Assembly: GCA_017432405.1 (NCBI GenBank)
Contig: JAFRJF010000276.1
Location: 1 to 45,848, forward strand
Length of the DNA stretch: 45,848 nucleotides
Source of the DNA: Clostridia bacterium
GTDB taxonomy: Bacteria; Bacillota_A; Clostridia; Christensenellales; Aristaeellaceae
Direction: 5' to 3'
Part shown: positions 8,416 to 14,823 of the stretch, in pieces
Layout of the letters: the number at the start of each line of letters is the position of its first letter
Numbering within the stretch: position 1 is the stretch's first letter
Notes under the pieces: model-generated
What the model saw: the letters and a program-made list of their open reading frames with translations, nothing else
Told to the model about the DNA's origin: nothing
Database searches by the model: none
Position numbers and translations under genes: made by a program

Positions 8416-9936
8416 ATGCGCGGAAAGTCGATCATGCTGCAGGGCACGGGTTCTTCGGTGGGCAAGTCCATGCTGTGCGCGGCGCTGTGCCGCATATTCA
8501 AGGAGGACGGCCTGCGGGTGGCGCCCTTCAAGAGCCAGAACATGGCCCTGAACAGCTTCGCCACGAAGGAGGGGCTGGAGATGGGCCGCGCCCAGGTGGT
8601 GCAGGCCCAGGCCGCGGGGGTGGAGCCCAGCGTGGAGATGAACCCCATACTGCTCAAGCCCACCAGCGACAAAAAGAGTCAGGTCATCTGCTTGGGCAGG
8701 CCCATCGGCAACATGGGCGCGGTGGAGTACCACCACTACAAGCCCAACCTGCGCAAGCTGGTGAAGGACACCTACGACAGCCTGGAATCGAAATACGACG
8801 CCGTGGTGATCGAAGGCGCGGGCAGCCCGGCGGAGATCAACCTGAAGGAGGGCGACCTGGTCAACATGTGGATGGCCGAGGCTGCCGACGCGCCGGTGCT
8901 GCTGGTGGGCGACATCGACCGGGGCGGCGTGTTCGCGTCGCTGTACGGCACCGTCATGCTGCTGGAGCCGGAGGAGCGCGCCCGGATCAGGGGCATGATC
9001 GTCAACAAGTTCCGGGGCGACGTGCGCATCCTCGAGCCGGGGCTGCGGATGATCGAGGCAAAGGTAGGCATCCCGGTAATCGGCGTGGTGCCCTGGTGCG
9101 ACGCCGACATCGAGGACGAGGACAGCGTGTCCGAGCGCCTGACCGCCGTCAGCGGCACCGGGGAGATCACGGTGGCCGTGGTGCGGCTCAAGCACATCTC
9201 GAACTTCACCGACTTCCAGGCCCTGTCGCTGCACCCCGGCGTGACGCTGAAGTACGCCCTGCGCCCGTCGGACCTGGACGGCGCGGACGTGGTGATCCTG
9301 CCGGGCACGAAGAACACCATCGACGACCTGATCGACCTGCGCAACCGGAACATGCTGGCCCCCATCGTGCGCCACGCCCGCTCGGGCAGGCTGCTGCTGG
9401 GCGTCTGTGGCGGCTACCAGATGCTGGGCCAGGTGCTGCGGGATCCCCACGGCGTGGAATCCGCCGCCCCCGAGGTGGCGGGGCTGGGCCTTCTGGACAT
9501 GGCCGTCACCTTCGAGCCGGAAAAGCGCACCGTGCAGGCCACGGGGACGCTGACCGGCGCGGTGGACTGGCTGGACGACCTGCGGGGCGCGCGGATCGAG
9601 GGCTACGAGATCCACTCCGGCGTGAACACCTTCGGGGAGAACGCCCGCTTCTGGATGCGCCTTGAGGGGGACAACGCGGCCATCGACAGCGCCTGCAACG
9701 CCGCCGGAAACGTGCTGGGCACCTATCTGCACGGCCTGTTCGACGACGGCCAGCTGGCGGAGGCGCTGGTGCGGCGGGCAAGACAGCTGAAGGGCCTGCC
9801 TGAGGAAAAGCTCACCGCCGAACAGACCGCCGTGAACATGAAGGCGTACAGGGAGCAGCAGTTCGATATTCTCGCTCAAACCGTGCGGGAGAGCTTGGAT
9901 ATGGAAAAGGTTTACGCAATATTGAGAGGAGAGTAA
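8416..9936 (+). CDS. cbiP: Cobyric acid synthase
   Basis: This enzyme adds four amide groups (b, d, e, g) to adenosylcobyrinate a,c-diamide. The 506-residue protein has the family start IMLQGTGSSVGKSMLCAAL, then FKSQNMALNSF, the central VIEGAGSPAEINL and VGDIDRGGVFASL, and a C-terminal amidotransferase domain with the cysteine in GVCGGYQMLG and the histidine region GTYLHGLFDD. Length is typical (about 490-510). GGAGGT lies seven bases before the start, 13 bp after cobD. The TAA stop overlaps the first bases of a palindromic repeat (9934-9976). Confidence 0.96.
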   Translation: MRGKSIMLQGTGSSVGKSMLCAALCRIFKEDGLRVAPFKSQNMALNSFATKEGLEMGRAQVVQAQAAGVEPSVEMNPILLKPTSDKKSQVICLGRPIGNMGAVEYHHYKPNLRKLVKDTYDSLESKYDAVVIEGAGSPAEINLKEGDLVNMWMAEAADAPVLLVGDIDRGGVFASLYGTVMLLEPEERARIRGMIVNKFRGDVRILEPGLRMIEAKVGIPVIGVVPWCDADIEDEDSVSERLTAVSGTGEITVAVVRLKHISNFTDFQALSLHPGVTLKYALRPSDLDGADVVILPGTKNTIDDLIDLRNRNMLAPIVRHARSGRLLLGVCGGYQMLGQVLRDPHGVESAAPEVAGLGLLDMAVTFEPEKRTVQATGTLTGAVDWLDDLRGARIEGYEIHSGVNTFGENARFWMRLEGDNAAIDSACNAAGNVLGTYLHGLFDDGQLAEALVRRARQLKGLPEEKLTAEQTAVNMKAYREQQFDILAQTVRESLDMEKVYAILRGE

Positions 9937-9976
9937 ATACTGATATATCGCGCTGATGCTCGATAAATCGGTATTT
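9934..9976. repeat. Degenerate palindromic repeat of the CTGATTTGTCG family
   Basis: Left arm AAATACTGATATATCG (9935-9950) and right arm CGATAAATCGGTATTT (9961-9976) form an imperfect hairpin between cbiP and cbiB. The cbiP stop codon overlaps the first arm. It is a weaker copy of the perfect palindrome at 11773-11811. Confidence 0.8.
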
Positions 9977-9989
9977 GCAGGTATCAACC

Positions 9990-10949
9990 ATGCCCACCCA
10001 CATCCTCGCCTTGCTCGTCGGGGCGCTGATCGATCTTCTCGTCGGCGACCCGGAGTGGTTTTACCACCCGGTGCGGCTGATCGGGAAGTACATAACCTTC
10101 GCGGAGAAGATCGCGAAGCGGGACGACCCGCCGTCGGCGGTACTCAGACGGCGGGCGGTCGTCGTGGCGGTCTCCACGGTGCTGTTGACAGCCCTCGTCA
10201 CGGCGGGGCTACTCTGCCTGCTGCGCCTGTGGGGGTTTTGGCCCCACTTCATCGGCATGGCGCTGATCTCCTGGATGTGCCTGTCCGCCCGAAATCTGGC
10301 CGACGAGGCAGAGGGCGTGCGCAAGGCCCTGGAGACCTCGCTGGAGGCGGGCCGGACGCGGGTGGGCCGCATCGTGGGCCGGGACACTGCGAACCTGTCC
10401 AGGCGGGAGATCCTCTGCGCCACCATCGAGACGGTGGCGGAGAACCTGACCGACGGGGTGATCTCGCCGATGCTGTACCTGGCCCTGGGCGGGCCGGTGC
10501 TGGGCATGGCCTTCAAGGCGGCCAGCACGCTGGACAGCATGATCGGCTACCTGAACGAAAAGTACCGGGACGTGGGCTGGTTCGCGGCGAAGGCCGACGA
10601 CGTCTGGAACTACATTCCCGCCCGGATCACGGCGCTTTTGATGTGCCTGGCGGCGTTCCCGCTGGGGCTGGACGGGCGGCGGGCCTTCCACACGGTGATG
10701 CGGGACCACGCCAACCACCTGTCGCCCAACTGCGCCTGGAGCGAGTCAGCGGCGGCGGGGGCGCTGGGCGTGCAACTGGGGGGCGACCACGAATACTTCG
10801 GCCAGGTCGTCCACAAGCCCACCATCGGCGACGATATCCGCCCCCCGGAGGGCGAGGACATCCGCCGGATGAACCGCCTGATGTTCGTCACCGCGGGGCT
10901 GATGCTGGCGCTGGTGGCGGGGATATCGGCGCTGATTTGTAGGCTGTAG
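9990..10949 (+). CDS. cbiB: Adenosylcobinamide-phosphate synthase (CbiB)
   Basis: This integral membrane enzyme attaches aminopropanol (phosphate) to adenosylcobyric acid. The 319-residue product begins MPTHILALLVGALIDLLVGD and has the family signature DPEWFYHPVRLIGK near residues 20-33. Further in are RREILCATIETVAENLTDG (the ET-x-A-E-N motif), several hydrophobic segments and LSPNCAWSESAAAGAL. A TTG five codons earlier is in frame; AGGT in front of the ATG at 9990 favours the shorter form. The TAG stop lies inside the next palindrome (10944-10999). With CobD upstream it completes the aminopropanol branch, although no CobU, CobS, CobT or CobC gene is in the window. Confidence 0.94.
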   Translation: MPTHILALLVGALIDLLVGDPEWFYHPVRLIGKYITFAEKIAKRDDPPSAVLRRRAVVVAVSTVLLTALVTAGLLCLLRLWGFWPHFIGMALISWMCLSARNLADEAEGVRKALETSLEAGRTRVGRIVGRDTANLSRREILCATIETVAENLTDGVISPMLYLALGGPVLGMAFKAASTLDSMIGYLNEKYRDVGWFAAKADDVWNYIPARITALLMCLAAFPLGLDGRRAFHTVMRDHANHLSPNCAWSESAAAGALGVQLGGDHEYFGQVVHKPTIGDDIRPPEGEDIRRMNRLMFVTAGLMLALVAGISALICRL

Positions 10950-10999
10950 CGGCGGCCCCTGGGCCGCCCTAAAGGACGAACTTCGTGTCACCGCTACAG
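10944..10999. repeat. Intergenic palindrome overlapping the cbiB stop codon
   Basis: CTGTAGCGG (10944-10952) pairs with CCGCTACAG (10991-10999) and encloses an inner GGCGGCCC/GGGCCGCC stem. The TAG of cbiB is inside the left arm. It contains GCCCTAAAGGAC-N3-CTTCGTGTC (10966-10989), a motif that recurs near 13380, 17818 and 45088. Confidence 0.8.
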
Positions 11000-11032
11000 G
11001 CCGTTGAAATGATATAAGGAATTGATATACAC

Positions 11033-11758
11033 ATGATCGGACTTGGAACGCTCATCAACACCGGGGCCATCGTCGCCGGCGGGTTTATCGGCCTTTTCGC
11101 AGGCAAATTGTTCCGGGAGGAACAGCAGGTTTCCATCGGCAAGGCCTGCGGCGTCAGCACCATGTTCATCGCCATCGCCGGGGCGATGTCCGGCATGCTG
11201 AAGCTTGAGGACGGCGCGCTGACCAGCGGCCGGGCGATGCTGGTGGTGCTGTGCCTGGCGCTGGGCACCGTGATCGGCGAGCTGCTGGGCATCGAGGACG
11301 CCTTCGAGCGCTTCGGCGAATGGCTGAAGAAAAAGACCGGCAACGAGCGGGACAGTGGCTTCGTCAACGCCTTTGTCACCGCGTCGCTGACGGTGAGCAT
11401 CGGCGCGATGGCCATCGTGGGCGCGATCCAGGACGGCGTCATGGGCGATTATTCCACGCTGGCGGTCAAGGCCGTGCTGGACTTCATCATCGTGCTGGTG
11501 ATGGCCTCGTCCATGGGCAAGGGCTGCGCCTTCTCCGCGATACCGGTGTTCGTGTTCGAGGGCGGCATGACGCTGCTGGCCCGGCTGATCGCCCCGGTGA
11601 TGACCGAGGCGGCCATCGGCAACCTGTCGCTGATCGGCTCGGTGCTGATCTTCTGCGTGGGCGTGAACCTGGTGTGGGGCAAGCAGCTGCGCGTGGCCAA
11701 CATGCTGCCCGCCGTGCTGCTGGCCGTGATCGCGGCGTATACGCCCTGGGGGCTTTGA
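11033..11758 (+). CDS. DUF554 family membrane protein
   Basis: A 241-residue multi-pass membrane protein of the DUF554 (YdfK/YqgA) family. These are predicted transporter-like proteins of unknown substrate. It opens MIGLGTLINTGAIVAGGFIG and carries the conserved TVSIGAMAIVGAIQDG, with about six or seven hydrophobic segments. The tail LVWGKQLRVANMLPAVLLA is also typical. It follows cbiB by 83 bp, separated by a palindrome. Co-transcription with the corrinoid genes is possible, but no functional link is known. Its stop is 15 bp before the perfect palindrome at 11773. Confidence 0.9.
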   Translation: MIGLGTLINTGAIVAGGFIGLFAGKLFREEQQVSIGKACGVSTMFIAIAGAMSGMLKLEDGALTSGRAMLVVLCLALGTVIGELLGIEDAFERFGEWLKKKTGNERDSGFVNAFVTASLTVSIGAMAIVGAIQDGVMGDYSTLAVKAVLDFIIVLVMASSMGKGCAFSAIPVFVFEGGMTLLARLIAPVMTEAAIGNLSLIGSVLIFCVGVNLVWGKQLRVANMLPAVLLAVIAAYTPWGL

Positions 11759-11772
11759 TAGACGGAGAACTG

Positions 11773-11811
11773 TAAATACTGATTTGTCGCAACGCGACAA
11801 ATCAGTATTTA
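11773..11811. repeat. Perfect palindromic repeat, type copy of the CTGATTTGTCG family
   Basis: An 18-bp arm ending CTGATTTGTCGC, loop aac, and the exact reverse complement. It lies between DUF554 and the FAD oxidoreductase and could work as a bidirectional hairpin. There is no T-run, so a role as an intrinsic terminator is uncertain. Confidence 0.9.
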
Positions 11812-11839
11812 CCAACAATATTTGGAGGTTGCAATCAAT

Positions 11840-13219
11840 ATGAACCACTACGACGTCATCATCATCGGGGCCGGGCCCGGGGGCATCTATACGGCATGGG
11901 AGCTGGCCAAGCGGCGGCCCGAGTTGAAGGTGGCCGTGTTCGAGAGCGGCAACCCGCTGGATAAGCGCAAGTGCCCCATCGACGGCAAGAAGGTGAAGGC
12001 CTGCATCAAGTGTCCCACCTGCGCCATCATGAACGGCTTCGGCGGCGCGGGGGCCTTTTCCGACGGCAAGTACAACATCACCAACGACTTCGGCGGCACC
12101 CTGTACGAGTACATCGGCCGGGACGAGGCCATGTCGCTGATGCGCTACGTGGACGACATCAACGTGGAAAACGGCGGCGAGGGCACGGCGCTGTACTCCA
12201 CGGCGGGCACCCGCTTCAAGAAGCTGTGCATGCAGAACCGGCTGACGCTGCTGGAGGCGTCGGTGCGCCACCTGGGCACCGACATCAACTACGTGGTGCT
12301 GGGCAACCTGTACGAGCAGCTGAAGGACAAAGTGACGCTGTTCTTCAACACCCACGTGGACAGCATCGAGGTCATCGGCGACGACGTGGGCTATCGCGTG
12401 CGCTACGGCAGCGAGGTCGCCGAGTGCGACAGATGCGTGGTGTCCGTGGGGCGCAGCGGCAGCAAGTGGATGGAGAAGGTCTGCGACGAGCTGGGCATCG
12501 AAACCAAGCGCAACCGCGTAGACCTGGGCGTGCGGGTGGAGCTGCCCGCGGTGATCTTCGCCCACATCACCGACGAGCTGTACGAGAGCAAGATCGTCTA
12601 CCGCACCGAGAAGTACGAGGACCATGTGCGCACCTTCTGCATGAATCCCCGGGGCATCGTGGTCAACGAGAACACCAACGGCATCGTCACTGTCAACGGC
12701 CACAGCTTCGAGGACGAGGGCCGCAAGACGGAGAACACCAACTTCGCACTGCTGGTGTCGAAGCATTTTTCCGAGCCCTTCCACGATTCCAACGGCTACG
12801 GCGAGAGCATCGTGCGCCTTTCCAATATGCTGGGCGGCGGGGCCATCGTGCAGCGCTTCGGCGACCTGGAGCGGGGCCGGCGCAGCACCCCCAAGCGCAT
12901 CGAGGAGGGCACCGTGAAGCCCACGCTGGCCGCCACTCCCGGCGACCTGAGCCTGGTGCTGCCCAAGCGGATACTGGACGGCATCATCGAGATGATCCAC
13001 GCCCTGGACAGCATCGCCCCCGGTACCGCCAACGACGATACCCTGCTCTACGGCGTGGAGGTCAAGTTCTACAACATGGAGGTGGCCCTGAACCGCAACC
13101 TGGAGACCTGTCACCCGGGCCTGTACGTGATCGGCGACGGCAGCGGCGTCACCCACTCCCTGAGCCACGCCAGCGCCAGCGGCGTTTACGTGGCGCGGCA
13201 AATCGCGGCCAAATACTGA
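11840..13219 (+). CDS. FAD-dependent oxidoreductase (COG2509-like)
   Basis: A 459-residue cytosolic flavoprotein. The N-terminus has the dinucleotide-binding fold VIIIGAGPGGIYTAWELAK with an acidic strand end (VAVFESG). A cysteine-rich stretch follows (KCPIDGKKVKACIKCPTC, about residues 38-56), then GGAGAFSDGKYNITNDFGG, characteristic of this group of uncharacterised dehydrogenases. The C-terminus GLYVIGDGSGVTHSLSHA places the FAD and closes the fold. The substrate is unknown; the C-x2-C-type cysteines suggest a redox or metal site (inference). A TTG six codons upstream is in frame but sits on the GGAGG ribosome site, so ATG 11840 is used. The final AKY and the stop are encoded by the palindrome at 13211. 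Confidence 0.88.
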   Translation: MNHYDVIIIGAGPGGIYTAWELAKRRPELKVAVFESGNPLDKRKCPIDGKKVKACIKCPTCAIMNGFGGAGAFSDGKYNITNDFGGTLYEYIGRDEAMSLMRYVDDINVENGGEGTALYSTAGTRFKKLCMQNRLTLLEASVRHLGTDINYVVLGNLYEQLKDKVTLFFNTHVDSIEVIGDDVGYRVRYGSEVAECDRCVVSVGRSGSKWMEKVCDELGIETKRNRVDLGVRVELPAVIFAHITDELYESKIVYRTEKYEDHVRTFCMNPRGIVVNENTNGIVTVNGHSFEDEGRKTENTNFALLVSKHFSEPFHDSNGYGESIVRLSNMLGGGAIVQRFGDLERGRRSTPKRIEEGTVKPTLAATPGDLSLVLPKRILDGIIEMIHALDSIAPGTANDDTLLYGVEVKFYNMEVALNRNLETCHPGLYVIGDGSGVTHSLSHASASGVYVARQIAAKY

Positions 13220-13477
13220 TTCGTCGCTGCGCGACAAATCAGTATTTGAGGGATTAGGGGGTTAGGTTTTAGGGGTTAGGGAAGGAAGAAATCCTTCGGA
13301 TTTCTTTATATTCTATGGATGGTGAAGTGTTGGAACACTTGTCGTTCCCTTAGAATCAAACAGATCCGTCAGGATTTGCGACGCGAAGCTAGCCCTTTAG
13401 GGTACCTTCCCTAACCCCTAACCCCTAAAACCTAACCCCTGAATACTGATTTGTCGAGAATCGACAAATCAGTATTT
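13211..13477. repeat. Composite inverted-repeat element with palindromic ends and TTAGGGG-type heptad arms
   Basis: Hairpin 13211-13247 (arm AAATACTGATTCGTCGC) and hairpin 13442-13476 (arm AATACTGATTTGTCGA) bracket a 267-bp unit. Inside, TTAGGGG/TTAGGTT-type heptads at about 13250-13284 are repeated in reverse complement at about 13403-13440. A unique core of roughly 120 bp lies between and includes GACGCGAAG...CCCTTTAGGG (13380-13402). Both flanking genes, which converge here, have their stop codon inside an outer hairpin. No coding sequence is seen. Confidence 0.85.
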
Positions 13478-14650
13478 CATCACCTTCGGCGCGCCCCAGG
13501 CCGCGATCTTGTAGATCGGGTTCTCGAGGCGCTTTTTGACGTCGTCCAGCTTTTCACGGATGGGGATGTGCTGGGGACAGTGCTGCTCGCACTTGCCGCA
13601 CTTTACGCAAAGGCCCGCATTGCTGCGCACCTTGCGCAGGGTGGTGCACATCATGTATTCCCGCATGCCGGAGATCAGGCCGTCGGCGTAGCTTGCGTTG
13701 TAGGCGGCGAAGCAGGTGGGGATGTCCACGCCCTTCGGACAGGGCTGGCAGTAGCCGCAGCCGGTGCAGCCCACCTTCGTGCTCTTGTGGATGGCGGCCA
13801 GCGCGCGCCCGTACACCGCCAGCTCGTCGCCGGACAGGGATCCGGGCAGGCTCTCGCTGGCGATGCGGCAGTTTTCCTCCACCTGGGCGACGTCGTTCAT
13901 GCCCGAGAGCACCACCGTCACCTGGGGGTGGTTCCAGACCCAGCGCAGGCCCCAGTCCGCGGGGCTGCGGCTCGGGTCGACGTCCTCGAAGGCCTTTCGC
14001 GCGGCCTGGGGCAGCCCGCCCGCCAGGCGCCCGCCCCTCAGGGGCTCCATGATGATCACGGGAAGGCCCTTTTCGTGGGCGTGGTTCAGGCCTTCGATGC
14101 CGGCCTGGCTGCGCTCGTCCATGTAGTTGAACTGGATCTGGCAGAAGTCCCAGTCGAAGGCGTCCACCAGGGCCTTGAATTGCAGCGTACCGCCGTGGAA
14201 GGAGAAGCCGATGTTGCGGATCTGCCCGGCGGCCTTCTTCTGTGCGACCCACTCCCGCACGCCCAGGCCGCACAGCCGCTCCCAGCTTTTGGCGTCGTTG
14301 AGCATGTGCATCAGGTAGTAATCCACGTAGTCGGTCTGCAGCCGGGAAAGTTCCTCGTCGAAGTAGCGGTCCAGGTCCTCCGCTTTGTTGATCCGGTACT
14401 GGGGCAGCTTGGTGGCCACGTTGACCCGCTCCCGGCAGTCGTGATCCTTCAGGAACTGCCCCAGGCAGACCTCGCTGCCGGGGTAGATGTAGGCGGTGTC
14501 GAAGTAGTTGACGCCCTTCTCCAGGGCGAGCGCCATCTCCCGGTCGGCCTTCGCCTGGTCGATGGCGCCGCCGCGCTTGGTGAAGCGCATGCAGCCGAAG
14601 CCCAGCGCCGACAGCGCGTCGCCATTCTTGGGGTTGGTTCTGTATTGCAT
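13469..14650 (-). CDS. Aldo/keto reductase with C-terminal 4Fe-4S ferredoxin domain
   Basis: A 393-residue cytosolic oxidoreductase. The N-terminal barrel begins MQYRTNPKNGDALSALGFG and has the AKR catalytic region NYFDTAYIYPGSE (Asp and Tyr), K in NVATKLP, and H in YYLMHML. The C-terminal part has CTGCGYCQPCPKGVDIP (about 297-313) and CVKCGKCEQHCPQHIPI (about 356-372), two cysteine clusters of a bacterial ferredoxin-like fold. Such enzymes are common in anaerobes and probably reduce aldehydes or carbonyls with electrons relayed by iron-sulfur centres; the substrate is unknown. The ATG at 14650 has GGGAGG upstream; 28 upstream in-frame codons overlap the promoter and are excluded. The last residues, MKY, and the stop lie in the palindrome at 13461-13476. 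Confidence 0.93.
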   Translation of the reverse strand: MQYRTNPKNGDALSALGFGCMRFTKRGGAIDQAKADREMALALEKGVNYFDTAYIYPGSEVCLGQFLKDHDCRERVNVATKLPQYRINKAEDLDRYFDEELSRLQTDYVDYYLMHMLNDAKSWERLCGLGVREWVAQKKAAGQIRNIGFSFHGGTLQFKALVDAFDWDFCQIQFNYMDERSQAGIEGLNHAHEKGLPVIIMEPLRGGRLAGGLPQAARKAFEDVDPSRSPADWGLRWVWNHPQVTVVLSGMNDVAQVEENCRIASESLPGSLSGDELAVYGRALAAIHKSTKVGCTGCGYCQPCPKGVDIPTCFAAYNASYADGLISGMREYMMCTTLRKVRSNAGLCVKCGKCEQHCPQHIPIREKLDDVKKRLENPIYKIAAWGAPKVMKY

Positions 14651-14677
14651 GGTGCCGCCTCCCGTTTCGTTTTTAAC

Positions 14678-14706
14678 ATTATAATGGAATGTTATGCACA
14701 ATGCAA
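14678..14706 (-). promoter_or_regulatory. Promoter of the aldo/keto reductase gene
   Basis: The minus strand reads TTGCAT (14706-14701), 17 bp, TATAAT (14683-14678). Confidence 0.8.
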
Positions 14707-14746
14707 CAGTTACATGAAACACTGTAAATAACATTTTTCGTAGGAC

Positions 14747-14775
14747 TTGCGTTGTAATGATTACTATGATACCAT
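14747..14775 (+). promoter_or_regulatory. Promoter of the PAS-GGDEF-EAL gene
   Basis: TTGCGT, 17 bp, TACCAT, about 50 bp before the start codon and divergent from the aldo/keto reductase promoter. Confidence 0.55.
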
Positions 14776-14823
14776 TATTATATATATTTGTAACTATTTT
14801 CCGGCGAAACGGAGGGTCAGGTC

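Noticed and set aside
13250..13440. TTAGGGG repeats as a telomere-like chromosome end
   Set aside because: The repeats are internal, few, face each other and lie between ordinary genes; this fits an intergenic element, not a telomere.
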